19,830 bases of DNA from an uncultured Actinomycetes bacterium (GCA_903928615.1 CAIYRJ010000087.1:1-19830), one strand, 5' to 3'; counted from the stretch's first letter, positions 1 to 8,518 are shown. Translations and numbers: made by a program. The notes: a model not told the origin generated them from the letters alone.

Positions 1-2252
1 AGGCACGAGGGCTCGAGCACCACGATGGGGTGCCCGGCCATGGCATAGGGAGTGAGCGTGCGCAGCACGCGGAGCCCCTGCTTGCGCGCGAGGTCGGGCA
101 TGCCCTGCGAGAGCGCGGGACGACCGCAGCAGCCGCCCGACATCACCTCGGCGCGCGCGCCCGCGGTGCCGAGCACGCGCACGGCGGCGTCGCCGATGGG
201 CGGGTGCAGGAAGCGCGTCCAGGTGTCGGCGAACAGCCCGATCGGCCTGCCGTCGCCCGTGGGCGCCGGTGGGCGCCACTCGCGTACCGGCAGCGGGGCG
301 TCGCGCCCGAGGCGCCCCTCGGCCAGCCGGGCCGCCCGCCGGGCGAGCCGCGGCGACGTCGATCCCGCCCGCATGAGGTCGTGCGCGTGCGCGGCCGCGA
401 GCACGGCGGGGGAGGGGCGCTGCTCTGCGTGGCGATGCACCATGACCTCCACCTTCAGGCGCGACATGTCCACGCCGGCCGGGCACTCGGTGGCGCAGGC
501 CCGGCACGACAGGCACAGGTCCGTGGCCTCCGCCAGCCCGGGATCGGCCAGGCCCAGGTCGAGGTTGCCCTCGATCGCGGCGCGCAGCAGCACGGCGCGC
601 CCGCGCGTGGAGTGCCGCTCATCATGCAGCGCCTGGTACGACGGGCACATCACGGCATCCGACCTGCGGCACTGGCCGTTGCCGTTGCAGGCCTCGGCCG
701 CGCGCTGCAGGCCGCCCACGGCGTCGAACGACACCGCCGTGCTGATGTGGTGCAGGGGAGGGGACGCCGCGATGCGCAGGCCCTCGTCGAGCGGATCGGG
801 GTCGGTGATGATGCCCGGGTTGAGGATTCCCGCGGGGTCGAGCGCCCGCTTCACCTGGTCGAAGCGCTGGAGCAGGTCGGCGTCGTACATGCGGGGGAGC
901 AGCTCGCCCCGCAGGCGCCCGTCGCCGTGCTCGCCCGAGAGCGATCCTCCGTGCGCGGACACGATGTCGGCCACGGCCTCGGCCACGCGCCGCACCTGCG
1001 CGGGGGCGCCCGGCTGGCGCAGGTCGACCATCGGGCGGATGTGCAGGCAGCCCACGCTCGCGTGGCCGTACCAGACCGCGTCGCCCATGCCCTCGTCGGC
1101 GAGCACGCGGCGCACCTCGCGGGCGAATGGGGCGAGCGCGTCGGGCGGCACCGCGGGGTCCTCGATGAACGGAATGGGCTTCTCGTCGCCCTCCGTGCGA
1201 AGCGCCCGGGCGATGCCCGTGCGCCGGATGGTCCACACGGCGGCCTGGTCGGCCGGGTCGTCGATGACCGTCGCGCCGGCCAGCGCCCGGGCGTTCTGCG
1301 TGGCCTCGCCGGGCTCCCCCGAGTACTCGACCACCAGCATCGCGGGCGCGCGGCCCACGATGCCGAGCAGCGCGCGCTCCGCCGGCTGGCGGTTGGAGGG
1401 GTCGACAAGCGAGGCATCCATCAGCTCGATGGCCGAGGGGCCGGTGGCGATGAGGGCGGGCACGGCCTCGAGTGCGGAGTCGACATCGGTGAACGGCACG
1501 ATGGCCAGCGCGCGCTCGGGCGGGATGGGCCGCAGCCGCACCACGGCCGAGCGCATGACCGCCAGCGTTCCCTCGCTGCCCGAGAGGAACGCCGGCCAGT
1601 CGGGTTCGGGTCCGGCGAGGCGGTCGAGCGCATAGCCGGACACCCGCCGCATGAGGGAGGGGAAGCCCTTGTCAGTGGCGAGCGCCCGCGCGGCCTCGAG
1701 CGCCGGGGGCGCGTGGCCGCCCTTCACGAGCGAGGCCTGCGTGCCATCGGCCAGCACCACATCGAGCTCCACGATGTTGTCGGCGGTCATGCCGTAGACG
1801 ATCGAGCGGGCGCCCGCGGAGTTGTTGCCGATCATCCCCCCGAGCGTCGCGCGGCTGCCGGTGGCCACGTCGGGACCGAACATGAGCCCGTGTGCGGCGG
1901 CCGCCCGGTTGAGGTCGTCGAGCACCGCGCCGGGCCCCACGCGCGCGGTCATCGATGCGGGATCGACCTCGATGCCGCGCAGGCGGGAGCAGTCGACCAC
2001 CAACCCGTGGCCCACCGACTGCCCGGCCAGGCTCGTGCCCGCACCCCGCATGGTGAGGGGGATGTCGTGCCGCGCGCAGGCATCGACGGCCAGCGCGAGG
2101 TCGTCCTCGTGGCCCGCCAGCAGCGCTCCCACGGGCACGCGGCGGTACAGGCTGGCGTCCACGGCATAGAGCTCGCGCGTGGCGGCATCGCCCCGCACGT
2201 CGCCGTGGGTCTCGCGGGCCAGTTCCAGCAGCGCGTGGCGTGCGTTATCCAC
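1..2252 (-). CDS. FAD-binding and Fe-S-binding oxidoreductase (glycolate/D-lactate dehydrogenase-like), partial
   Basis: This gene runs off the left edge; 750 codons are visible from a GTG start at 2252-2250, and an in-frame TGA at 2279-2277 lies upstream with no better start between. The protein fuses GlcD-like and GlcF-like parts. The FAD-binding (PCMH-type) domain is at the N-terminus, with RGAGTS near residue 69 and GNNSAG near 145. The FAD-oxidase C-terminal domain carries GEHGDG with His442. Two ferredoxin-type 4Fe-4S motifs follow, CNGNGQC from Cys522 with MCPS, and CxxCxxCxxxCP from Cys580. A cysteine-rich CCG domain follows, with DTWTR near 676, CCG at 708-709 and EPSC at the visible end. 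Family members oxidise 2-hydroxy acids and pass electrons to the respiratory chain, usually at the membrane. The substrate cannot be told from sequence. It is transcribed away from tuf and is probably unrelated to translation. The usual family length is about 950-1000 residues, so about a quarter is missing. Confidence 0.9.
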   Translation of the reverse strand, partial: MDNARHALLELARETHGDVRGDAATRELYAVDASLYRRVPVGALLAGHEDDLALAVDACARHDIPLTMRGAGTSLAGQSVGHGLVVDCSRLRGIEVDPASMTARVGPGAVLDDLNRAAAAHGLMFGPDVATGSRATLGGMIGNNSAGARSIVYGMTADNIVELDVVLADGTQASLVKGGHAPPALEAARALATDKGFPSLMRRVSGYALDRLAGPEPDWPAFLSGSEGTLAVMRSAVVRLRPIPPERALAIVPFTDVDSALEAVPALIATGPSAIELMDASLVDPSNRQPAERALLGIVGRAPAMLVVEYSGEPGEATQNARALAGATVIDDPADQAAVWTIRRTGIARALRTEGDEKPIPFIEDPAVPPDALAPFAREVRRVLADEGMGDAVWYGHASVGCLHIRPMVDLRQPGAPAQVRRVAEAVADIVSAHGGSLSGEHGDGRLRGELLPRMYDADLLQRFDQVKRALDPAGILNPGIITDPDPLDEGLRIAASPPLHHISTAVSFDAVGGLQRAAEACNGNGQCRRSDAVMCPSYQALHDERHSTRGRAVLLRAAIEGNLDLGLADPGLAEATDLCLSCRACATECPAGVDMSRLKVEVMVHRHAEQRPSPAVLAAAHAHDLMRAGSTSPRLARRAARLAEGRLGRDAPLPVREWRPPAPTGDGRPIGLFADTWTRFLHPPIGDAAVRVLGTAGARAEVMSGGCCGRPALSQGMPDLARKQGLRVLRTLTPYAMAGHPIVVLEPSC

Positions 2253-2291
2253 GCCCCCGATGGTATGCCCGACCGCTCACCGAAGTCCCGC

Positions 2292-2319
2292 TTGCGAGCC
2301 GCGTTCCGCGTGCTATGTT
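2292..2319 (+). promoter_or_regulatory. Sigma-70-type promoter for tuf
   Basis: TTGCGA at 2292-2297 is separated by 16 bp from TATGTT at 2314-2319, and a TG dinucleotide at 2311-2312 makes it an extended -10. Transcription would start near 2326, giving a leader of about 134 nt before tuf. It is the best promoter match in the divergent intergenic region. I did not find a convincing promoter for the minus-strand oxidase in the same gap. Confidence 0.55.
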
Positions 2320-2349
2320 CCCCCGGCTCGAAAGAGCAACGGCCTTCTT

Positions 2350-2374
2350 ACGCGCGGCCATCAGGGCCGCGCGT
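2350..2374 (+). promoter_or_regulatory. 10-bp perfect inverted repeat in the tuf leader
   Basis: ACGCGCGGCC at 2350-2359 and its exact reverse complement at 2365-2374 flank a 5-nt loop, giving a very GC-rich hairpin within the predicted tuf leader. TTTT follows only at 2389-2392, 14 nt after the stem, so it is not a standard terminator. It could be an attenuator, an mRNA 5'-stabilising element or a protein-binding site. A second, weaker pair of mutually exclusive stems lies at 2404-2435. Confidence 0.45.
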
Positions 2375-2459
2375 TGCATGAGTGGGCCTTTTCGGAAGCA
2401 CAGGCGGGTGGCGACCCGGATGGTCGTTCGCCCGCTCGGACGCGCATGAGGAGCATGGG

Positions 2460-3647
2460 ATGGCGAAGGAGAAGTTCGACCGCTCGAAGCCCCACGTGAA
2501 CGTGGGCACCATCGGTCACGTCGACCACGGCAAGACGACCCTCACTGCTGCCATCACCCAGACGCTCGGCCAGAAGTACGGCGGCGAGGTGCGCAGCTTC
2601 GATGAGATCGACAACGCCCCCGAGGAGCGCGAGCGCGGCATCACCATCGCGACCTCGCACGTGGAGTACGAGACGGAGGGCCGTCACTACGCCCACGTCG
2701 ACTGCCCGGGTCACGCTGACTACATCAAGAACATGATCACGGGTGCCGCCCAGATGGACGGGGCGATCCTGGTGGTGTCGGCCGCAGATGGCCCGATGCC
2801 GCAGACCCGTGAGCACATCCTGCTCGCCCGCCAGGTGGGCGTGCCGTACATCGTGGTGGCCCTCAACAAGGCCGACATGGTGGACGACGAGGAGCTGCTC
2901 GAGCTCGTGGAGCTCGAGGTCCGTGAGCTGCTCAGCGAGTACGAGTTCCCGGGTGACGACATCCCCGTCGTCAAGGTCTCGGCGCTCAACGCCCTCAACG
3001 GCGACGCCGCAGCCCAGGAGCAGATCCTCGAGCTGATGCAGGCCGTGGACGACTACGTGCCGCTCCCGGAGCGCGACGTGGACAAGCCGTTCCTGATGCC
3101 CGTGGAGGACGTCTTCACGATCACCGGTCGCGGCACCGTCGCCACCGGCCGCGTGGAGCGCGGCATCATCAACGTGAACGACGAGGTCGAGGTCGTCGGC
3201 ATGCAGACCGAGATCGAGAAGACCGTCGTCACCGGCGTCGAGATGTTCCGCAAGCTGCTCGACCAGGGCCAGGCCGGCGACAACATCGGCGCCCTGCTCC
3301 GCGGCGTGAAGCGCGAGGACATCCGGCGTGGCCAGGTGCTCGCCGCTCCCGGCAGCATCACCCCGCACACGAAGTTCAAGGCGCAGGTGTACGTGCTCTC
3401 CAAGGAGGAGGGCGGCCGTCACACGCCGTTCGTCAACGGCTACCGCCCGCAGTTCTACTTCCGCACGACTGACGTGACCGGCGTCATCCAGCTCCTCGAC
3501 GGGGCCGAGATGATCATGCCGGGTGACAACGCCGTGCTCGAGGTGGAGCTCATCGTCCCGATCGCCATGGAGGACGGCCTCCGCTTCGCCATTCGCGAGG
3601 GCGGCCGCACCGTGGGCGCCGGGGTCGTGGAGCAGATCCTGGAGTAG
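2460..3647 (+). CDS. tuf: Elongation factor Tu
   Basis: EF-Tu is the GTPase that delivers aminoacyl-tRNA to the ribosomal A site. The 395-residue product is full length for the family. G1 is GHVDHGKT at residues 19-26, the switch I region has RGITI near 59-63, G3 is DCPGH with catalytic His85, and G4 is NKAD at 136-139. Domains 2 and 3 follow and the protein ends in the usual [10 protein letters not shown]. The ATG at 2460 is chosen because it begins the conserved MAKEKF and has GAGGAG at the right distance; the reading frame is open further upstream but that part is not conserved. It sits directly before the S10 block, but rpsL, rpsG and fusA, which usually precede tuf, are not in front of it. 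It has its own promoter and is followed by a terminator-like hairpin, so it may be a single-gene unit with read-through into rpsJ. Confidence 0.98.
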   Translation: MAKEKFDRSKPHVNVGTIGHVDHGKTTLTAAITQTLGQKYGGEVRSFDEIDNAPEERERGITIATSHVEYETEGRHYAHVDCPGHADYIKNMITGAAQMDGAILVVSAADGPMPQTREHILLARQVGVPYIVVALNKADMVDDEELLELVELEVRELLSEYEFPGDDIPVVKVSALNALNGDAAAQEQILELMQAVDDYVPLPERDVDKPFLMPVEDVFTITGRGTVATGRVERGIINVNDEVEVVGMQTEIEKTVVTGVEMFRKLLDQGQAGDNIGALLRGVKREDIRRGQVLAAPGSITPHTKFKAQVYVLSKEEGGRHTPFVNGYRPQFYFRTTDVTGVIQLLDGAEMIMPGDNAVLEVELIVPIAMEDGLRFAIREGGRTVGAGVVEQILE

Positions 3648-3662
3648 CAGCACTGGCAGGAC

Positions 3663-3704
3663 GGGCCCCGTCACCCCGCATCCGGGGGGCGGGGCCCTCG
3701 CTTT
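3663..3704 (+). terminator. Terminator-like hairpin between tuf and rpsJ
   Basis: GGGCCCCG at 3663-3670 pairs perfectly with 3690-3697. Inside it, CCCCG at 3674-3678 pairs with 3683-3687 around a 4-nt loop. A short T-containing tail follows, with TTT at 3702-3704. The stem is strong but the U tract is weak, so partial termination or attenuation between tuf and the S10 block is as likely as full termination. No clear promoter lies between it and rpsJ, which argues for read-through. Confidence 0.6.
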
Positions 3705-3746
3705 CCCCAAGCAGTACCCGACGACGCAGAACGAGAAGACCGAACC

Positions 3747-4058
3747 TTGATCACGCAGAACAAAATCCGAATCAGGCTCAAGGCCTACGACCATGAGCTG
3801 ATCGACAAGAGCGCGGCCTCCATCGTGGAGACGGCCCAGCGGAGTGGCGCGACCATCTCCGGTCCCGTGCCGCTCCCCACCGAGTGCCATCGCTACTGCG
3901 TCATCAAGGGCCCGTTCAAGGACAAGGACTCGCGGGAGCACTTCGAGGTGCGCACCCACAAGCGCCTCATCGACATCTTCTCGCCCACCCCCAAGACGGT
4001 CGACTCGCTCATGCGCCTCGACCTGCCCGCCGGCGTCGACATCGAGATCAAGGTCTGA
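3747..4058 (+). CDS. rpsJ: 30S ribosomal protein S10
   Basis: S10 is a 30S head protein that also serves as NusE in transcription antitermination. The 103-residue product has the family length and begins with the conserved block [15 protein letters not shown]. The start is a TTG at 3747. No ATG or GTG occurs in frame between the tuf stop at 3645 and this codon, and GAGAAG at 3733-3738 gives a weak ribosome binding site at suitable spacing. It is the first gene of the S10 block and ends 2 nt before rplC. The TTG start would lower initiation strength relative to tuf. Confidence 0.96.
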   Translation: MITQNKIRIRLKAYDHELIDKSAASIVETAQRSGATISGPVPLPTECHRYCVIKGPFKDKDSREHFEVRTHKRLIDIFSPTPKTVDSLMRLDLPAGVDIEIKV

Positions 4059-4060
4059 TC

Positions 4061-4693
4061 ATGGCTGCGATCATCGGACGCAAGGTCGGAATGACCCAGA
4101 TCTTCGCCGAGGACGGCGCGAGGGTTCCCCTCACCGTCATCGAGGCCGGCCCCTGCCCCGTGGTGCAGGTGAAGACCGACGAGCGCGACGGCTACTCCGC
4201 CGTGCAGCTCGGCTTCGGCGCGGCCAAGGCGAAGCACATCAACAAGCCCGAGCAGGGCCACCTCGAGAAGGCCGGCGCGCCGCTGATGCGCCACCTGCAC
4301 GAGTTCTCGCCCGAGGACCTCGGCCTGGAGGAGGGCGAGGAGCTCTCCGAGGGGCAGCTCGTCACGGTCGACCGCTTCATCCCGGGCTCGTACGTGAAGG
4401 TCACCGGCACCTCGAAGGGCAAGGGCTTCGCCGGCACGATCAAGCGCCACAACTTCGCAAGCGGCCCCAAGAGCCACGGCTCGCACAACGTGCGCCGCCC
4501 GGGCTCCATCGGCGCCGCCGCCTACCCCGCCCGCGTGTTCAAGGGCATCCGGATGGCCGGCCACATGGGCGCGCGTCAGGTCACGCAGCGCGGCCTGCAG
4601 GTGGTCGACCGCGATCCCGAGCGCAACATCCTGCTCGTCAAGGGCGCGGTGCCCGGCGCCGTCGGCTCGATCGTCTATGTGAGGCCCGACTGA
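4061..4693 (+). CDS. rplC: 50S ribosomal protein L3
   Basis: L3 binds 23S rRNA near the peptidyl transferase centre and is an early assembly protein. The 210-residue product opens with [16 protein letters not shown] and has the conserved loop segment around [11 protein letters not shown] near residues 162-172, which reaches toward the ribosome core. The ATG lies 2 nt after the rpsJ stop, with AAGG inside the rpsJ end as the ribosome binding site. Its TGA shares one base with the rplD ATG (TGATG), so the two are probably translationally coupled. Confidence 0.97.
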   Translation: MAAIIGRKVGMTQIFAEDGARVPLTVIEAGPCPVVQVKTDERDGYSAVQLGFGAAKAKHINKPEQGHLEKAGAPLMRHLHEFSPEDLGLEEGEELSEGQLVTVDRFIPGSYVKVTGTSKGKGFAGTIKRHNFASGPKSHGSHNVRRPGSIGAAAYPARVFKGIRMAGHMGARQVTQRGLQVVDRDPERNILLVKGAVPGAVGSIVYVRPD

Positions 4694-5352
4694 TGGCTGC
4701 GCACCTGCTCACCAAGACCGGCAAGGCATCCGGCGCCGCCGACCTCGGCGCCGAGATGGAGGCCCAGGACATCAAGCCGCACCTCATCCACGAGGTGGTC
4801 ACGGCCGAGATGGCCTGGCGCCGCGCCGGCACGCACAGCACCAAGACCCGCAGCGACGTCAGCGGCGGCGGCAAGAAGCCGTGGCGCCAGAAGGGCACCG
4901 GCCGGGCCCGCGCGGGCTCGAACCGCTCGCCCATCTGGACCGGCGGCGGCATCACCTTCGGCCCGCACCCGCGCAACTACGGGGGCAAGGTCAACCGCAA
5001 GGCGTACCGCCAGGCGTTCCGCTCGGCCATCAAGGCCCACGTGGAGCGCGGCACCATCGCCGTGATGGAGCCCACCGGCTGGGACACCCCCAGCACCAAG
5101 CGCGCGGCCGAGTACCTGGCCAAGGCGCCCGCCGAGCTCGCGGCCCGTCCGCTGCTCGTGGTGGTCACCGAGTCGTCGTCGCCCGAGGCGCTGTCGTTCC
5201 GCAACATGCGCGACGTGCGCGTGCTCGAGGCCCGCGACATCGAGACCGTCGACATCATGGCCGGCCGCTCGGTGCTGGTGGAGCGCGACGTGTGGGACCG
5301 CTGGAACGGCGCCGCCGCTCCCGCGCCCGAGGCCGAGGGGGATGACGCGTGA
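4693..5352 (+). CDS. rplD: 50S ribosomal protein L4
   Basis: L4 binds domain I of 23S rRNA and lines the exit tunnel through its long loop; in Escherichia coli it also represses the S10 operon. The 219-residue product has the tunnel-loop signature [19 protein letters not shown] near residues 57-75 and the following [13 protein letters not shown]. The ATG overlaps the rplC stop by one base. The last dozen residues are acidic and alanine-rich ([10 protein letters not shown]), a modest tail. I saw no clear L4 autoregulatory leader in front of the S10 block, only the hairpin at 3663-3704. Confidence 0.97.
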   Translation: MAAHLLTKTGKASGAADLGAEMEAQDIKPHLIHEVVTAEMAWRRAGTHSTKTRSDVSGGGKKPWRQKGTGRARAGSNRSPIWTGGGITFGPHPRNYGGKVNRKAYRQAFRSAIKAHVERGTIAVMEPTGWDTPSTKRAAEYLAKAPAELAARPLLVVVTESSSPEALSFRNMRDVRVLEARDIETVDIMAGRSVLVERDVWDRWNGAAAPAPEAEGDDA

Positions 5353-5660
5353 GCACCAGCAACGACCTTCGCGGCGATGTCCGCCGCGCCATCGTGAGCC
5401 CGGTGGTGTCCGAGAAGAGCTACCTGCTCGTCCAGGCGCACAACCAGTACACGTTCCGCGTCCTCGACGACGCCCACAAGGTGGAGATCCGCCAGGCCGT
5501 CGAGGAGCTCTTCGACGTCACGGTCACCGACGTGCGCATCGTCCGGGTGCAGCCCAAGCCCAAGCGGCGCGGGCGCAGCATGGGCACCCGCCCCGGCTGG
5601 AAGAAGGCCATCGTCGAGCTCGTGCCCGGCGATTCGATCGACATCTTCGAGGGCGCCTGA
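5349..5660 (+). CDS. rplW: 50S ribosomal protein L23
   Basis: L23 sits at the tunnel exit and is the docking site for trigger factor and the signal recognition particle. The 103-residue product has the conserved [11 protein letters not shown] near residues 15-25, YTFRV, and the basic loop with [15 protein letters not shown] near 76-90. The GTG start overlaps the rplD stop in GTGA. Length and context fit the bacterial family. Confidence 0.96.
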   Translation: MSTSNDLRGDVRRAIVSPVVSEKSYLLVQAHNQYTFRVLDDAHKVEIRQAVEELFDVTVTDVRIVRVQPKPKRRGRSMGTRPGWKKAIVELVPGDSIDIFEGA

Positions 5661-6508
5661 TGGGTATCCGCAAGCACAAGCCCACCTCGCCCGGCCGGCG
5701 CTTCGTCGCCAGCTCGGACTTCGCCGAGGTCACCAAGAGCACGCCTGAGAAGTCGCTGCTCGAGCCGATCCACAAGACCGGCGGGCGCAACAACAACGGC
5801 CGCATCACCACCCGGCACAAGGGTGGCGGGCACAAGCGCCGCTACCGGGTCATCGACTTCAAGCGCACCAAGGACGGCGTGCCCGCCCGCGTTGCCTCGA
5901 TCGAGTACGACCCCAACCGCACCGCCCGCATCGCGCTGCTGCACTACGCCGACGGCGAGAAGCGCTACATCCTCGCGCCCCAGCGGCTCGAGGTGGGCGA
6001 CACCGTCATGAGCGGCCCCGGGGCGGACATCCGCCCGGGCAATGCGCTCGCGCTGCGCGACATCCCGACGGGAACGATCGTGCACAACATCGAGCTGCAG
6101 ATCGGCCGCGGTGGCCAGATGTGCCGCTCGGCCGGCACCGGCGCCCAGCTCGTGGCGAAGGAGGGCGACTACGCCACCCTGCGCCTGCCGAGCACCGAGA
6201 TGCGCATGGTGCACATCGACTGCCGCGCCACCGTGGGCCAGCTGGGCAACTCCTCGCACTCCAACGAGGTGGGGGGCAAGGCCGGCCGCAGCCGTTGGCG
6301 CGGCGTTCGCCCGACCGTCCGCGGTTCCGCCATGAACCCGGTGGACCACCCGCACGGCGGTGGCGAGGGCAAGAGCAACTCTGGTCGCCACCCGGTGACC
6401 CCCTGGGGCAAGCCGACCAACGGTCACCGCACGCGTGACCCGAAGAAGGCGAGCCAGAAGCTGATCGTCCGCGGTCGCAAGCGCGGAAAGCACACGGAAG
6501 GCCGATGA
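5660..6508 (+). CDS. rplB: 50S ribosomal protein L2
   Basis: L2 is a core 23S-binding protein needed for subunit joining and peptidyl transfer. The 282-residue product is slightly longer than the usual 273-280. It has the RNA-binding OB and SH3-like domains, [15 protein letters not shown] near residues 55-69, [12 protein letters not shown] in the middle, and the catalytically important segment [14 protein letters not shown] near the C-terminus, whose His corresponds to His229 in Escherichia coli. The ATG overlaps the rplW stop by one base (TGATG). Confidence 0.98.
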   Translation: MGIRKHKPTSPGRRFVASSDFAEVTKSTPEKSLLEPIHKTGGRNNNGRITTRHKGGGHKRRYRVIDFKRTKDGVPARVASIEYDPNRTARIALLHYADGEKRYILAPQRLEVGDTVMSGPGADIRPGNALALRDIPTGTIVHNIELQIGRGGQMCRSAGTGAQLVAKEGDYATLRLPSTEMRMVHIDCRATVGQLGNSSHSNEVGGKAGRSRWRGVRPTVRGSAMNPVDHPHGGGEGKSNSGRHPVTPWGKPTNGHRTRDPKKASQKLIVRGRKRGKHTEGR

Positions 6509-6783
6509 GCAGAAGCCTCAAGAAGGGTCCGTTCGTCGACCCCAAGCTGATTGCCCGCATCGAGGAGATGAACACCTCGAACGAGAAGCGCATGCTGCGC
6601 ACCTGGTCGCGGTCGTCCACGATCTTCCCGGAGATGGTGGGCCACACGATCGCCGTCCACGACGGCCGCAAGCACGTGCCCGTGTTCATCTCCGAGAGCA
6701 TGGTGGGCCACAAGCTGGGTGAGTTCGCGCCCACGCGGTCCTACAAGGGCCACGGCGACGACCGTCAGACCTCGAGGCGTTGA
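6505..6783 (+). CDS. rpsS: 30S ribosomal protein S19
   Basis: S19 lies in the 30S head next to S13 and contacts the A-site region. The 92-residue product has the full family pattern: [11 protein letters not shown] at the start, the [20 protein letters not shown] core and [14 protein letters not shown] near the end. The ATG overlaps the rplB stop in ATGA. Nothing is unusual. Confidence 0.97.
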   Translation: MSRSLKKGPFVDPKLIARIEEMNTSNEKRMLRTWSRSSTIFPEMVGHTIAVHDGRKHVPVFISESMVGHKLGEFAPTRSYKGHGDDRQTSRR

Positions 6784-6784
6784 C

Positions 6785-7291
6785 GTGAGCACCGAGACCA
6801 CAGCAGAGGCGACCGAGGCCGAGGTGGAGGCTCCCGACGTGGAGGCCACCGACGCCGAGGGCACCGACGTGGAGGCCCCCGAGGCCACCACGAACGAGCC
6901 CGCGCGCTCCGACAAGGTGCGCAACCGCAAGCCGGCGCGCCCGCAGGCCACGGCCAAGTTCGTGCGCGTGTCGGCCCGCAAGGCCCGGCTGGTCGCCGAC
7001 CTCATCCGCGGCAAGTCCGTTCCCGAGGCCCAGGCGATCCTCGCCTTCTCCACCCGCGCGGCCGCCGAGCCGGTGCGCAAGGTGCTGGAGTCGGCCATGG
7101 CCAACGCCGACCACAACGCGGGCCTCGACGTGCGCGAGCTCTACCTCACGCGCGTGACCATCGACGAGGGCCCCACCATGCGGCGATTCCGTCCGCGTGC
7201 GCAGGGCCGGGCATCGCGCATCAACAAGCGCACCTGCCACATCACGATCGGCCTTGGCCAGTACGGCTCCGAGGCGGAGGGACGTGCCTGA
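6785..7291 (+). CDS. rplV: 50S ribosomal protein L22 with long acidic N-terminal extension
   Basis: L22 binds 23S rRNA and forms part of the exit tunnel constriction with L4. The conserved core starts near residue 57 ([20 protein letters not shown]) and ends with the tunnel hairpin and the C-terminal [14 protein letters not shown]. The product is 168 residues, whereas typical bacterial L22 is about 110-115. The extra 55 residues at the N-terminus hold 14 Asp or Glu in the first 43 and no Lys or Arg before residue 41, with loose repeats of VEAP/VEAT. The GTG start lies 1 nt after the rpsS stop with GAGGCG as ribosome binding site, and the extension has no gap in codon style, so it looks translated. 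It is probably disordered. Confidence 0.95.
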   Translation: MSTETTAEATEAEVEAPDVEATDAEGTDVEAPEATTNEPARSDKVRNRKPARPQATAKFVRVSARKARLVADLIRGKSVPEAQAILAFSTRAAAEPVRKVLESAMANADHNAGLDVRELYLTRVTIDEGPTMRRFRPRAQGRASRINKRTCHITIGLGQYGSEAEGRA

Positions 7292-8097
7292 TGGGCCAGA
7301 AGGTCAACCCCACCGGATTCCGCATCGGCATCCTCCAGGGCTGGAAGAGCAACTGGTACACCGAGCGTGACTACGCCGCGTACCTCGACGAGGACCGGGC
7401 CGTGCGCGACCACATCACGCGCAAGCTCAGCCACGCCGGCCTCTCGGACATCCAGATCCGCAAGGACGCCACCAAGCTCACCGTCGATATCTTCACGGCC
7501 CGTCCGGGCATCGTGATCGGCAAGAGCGGGTCCGAGGTGGACGCCCTTCGCCGTGAGCTCAACCAGATCACGTCGAAGCAGATCCAGATCAACATCAACG
7601 AGATCAAGCGCCCGGAGCTCGACGCCGCCCTCGTGGCCCAGTCGATCGCCGAGCAGCTCGAGAACCGCGTGTCGTTCCGCCGCGCCATGAAGCGCGCGCT
7701 CACCTCGGCCATGCGCTCCGGCGCACAGGGCGTGAAGGTGCAGTGCGGCGGGCGCCTCGGCGGCTCGGAGATGTCGCGCTCGGAGCACTACTCCGATGGC
7801 CGCGTGCCGCTGCACACGCTGCGCGCGGACATCGACTACGGCTTCGCCGAGGCCAAGACCACCTTCGGCCGCATCGGCGTGAAGGTGTGGATCAACAAGG
7901 GCGAGGTTCTGCCCGAGGGCGTCGTGGACGCCCGCGGTCGCAGCAACGAGCTCGACGCCCCGCCTCCGCGGCGCCCGCGTCGCGACGGCCGTGGCCGTGG
8001 CGGGCAGGGTGGCCAGGGCGGCGGCCAGGGTCGTGGCGGCCAGGGTCGCGGCGGCCAGGGTGGCCAGGGCGGCGCTCCGTCAGAGGGATCGAGGTAG
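7291..8097 (+). CDS. rpsC: 30S ribosomal protein S3 with Gly/Arg/Gln-rich tail
   Basis: S3 lies at the mRNA entry channel and has helicase-related and RNA-binding roles. The 268-residue product has the N-terminal [13 protein letters not shown], a KH domain with GKSG at residues 77-80, and the C-terminal S3 domain with [12 protein letters not shown] and the conserved [11 protein letters not shown]. After the normal end near residue 228 comes a tail of Gly, Arg and Gln only from residue 233 to 261, with GRGGQ units, then APSEGSR. Typical S3 is about 210-240 residues. The ATG overlaps the rplV stop by one base. Confidence 0.96.
   Translation: MGQKVNPTGFRIGILQGWKSNWYTERDYAAYLDEDRAVRDHITRKLSHAGLSDIQIRKDATKLTVDIFTARPGIVIGKSGSEVDALRRELNQITSKQIQININEIKRPELDAALVAQSIAEQLENRVSFRRAMKRALTSAMRSGAQGVKVQCGGRLGGSEMSRSEHYSDGRVPLHTLRADIDYGFAEAKTTFGRIGVKVWINKGEVLPEGVVDARGRSNELDAPPPRRPRRDGRGRGGQGGQGGGQGRGGQGRGGQGGQGGAPSEGSR
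8029..8058 (+). repeat. 15-bp tandem repeat inside the rpsC tail
   Basis: Two copies of a 15-bp unit, GGTCGYGGCGGCCAG, lie back to back at 8029-8043 and 8044-8058 with one silent T/C difference. They encode the GRGGQ units of the S3 tail, and shorter partial copies flank them from about 7988 to 8073. Such units can change number by slippage, which would alter tail length in frame. Confidence 0.75.
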
Positions 8098-8101
8098 CCC
8101 C

Positions 8102-8515
8102 ATGTTGATGCCCAAGCGCACCAAGTACCGCAAGGCGCACCGCGGCCGTCGCCGTGGCGAGGCCAAGGGTCACCAGGAGGTCCACTTCGGCCAGTACGGG
8201 CTGAAGGCCCTCGAGAACGGCTGGATCACCAACCGCCAGATCGAGAGCGCCCGTGTGGCGATGACCCGCTACATCAAGCGCCAGGGCAAGGTGTGGATCA
8301 ACCTGTTCCCGCACCTTCCCGTCACCAAGAAGCCGGCCGAGACCCGCATGGGATCCGGCAAGGGCTCACCCGAGGCCTGGGTGGCCGTGGTGAAGCCCGG
8401 CAAGGTGATGTTCGAGCTCTCCGGCGTGCCGGAGGAGACCGCCCGCGAGGCCATGCGCCTCGCGGCGATGAAGCTGCCCGTGAAGTGCAAGTTCGTGACG
8501 CGCGAGGACGCCTAG
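8102..8515 (+). CDS. rplP: 50S ribosomal protein L16
   Basis: L16 contacts the A-site tRNA elbow and finishes 50S assembly. The 137-residue product begins [15 protein letters not shown], the family standard, and has [20 protein letters not shown] near residues 80-99, which holds the arginine that is hydroxylated in some bacteria. The ATG at 8102 follows a GAGG ribosome binding site at 8090-8093; a second in-frame ATG at 8108 is less likely because family members begin with MLMP. Confidence 0.97.
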   Translation: MLMPKRTKYRKAHRGRRRGEAKGHQEVHFGQYGLKALENGWITNRQIESARVAMTRYIKRQGKVWINLFPHLPVTKKPAETRMGSGKGSPEAWVAVVKPGKVMFELSGVPEETAREAMRLAAMKLPVKCKFVTREDA

Positions 8516-8518
8516 GCA

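Noticed and set aside
30..2381. A 783-codon open frame on the plus strand opposite the FAD oxidase
   Set aside because: It is antisense to a protein with many recognisable motifs, has arginine/histidine-rich low-complexity composition typical of GC-rich shadow frames, and shows no known domain.
2350..2392. Rho-independent terminator in the tuf leader
   Set aside because: The TTTT lies 14 nt beyond the stem and no plus-strand gene lies upstream to terminate; kept only as a leader hairpin.
2361..3959. A 532-codon minus-strand open frame opposite tuf and rpsJ
   Set aside because: It is antisense to EF-Tu and S10 with no motif; a GC-rich shadow.
7987..8073. A CRISPR-like or mobile repeat
   Set aside because: The repeat is short, in frame and codes for GRGGQ units of S3, with no spacers.
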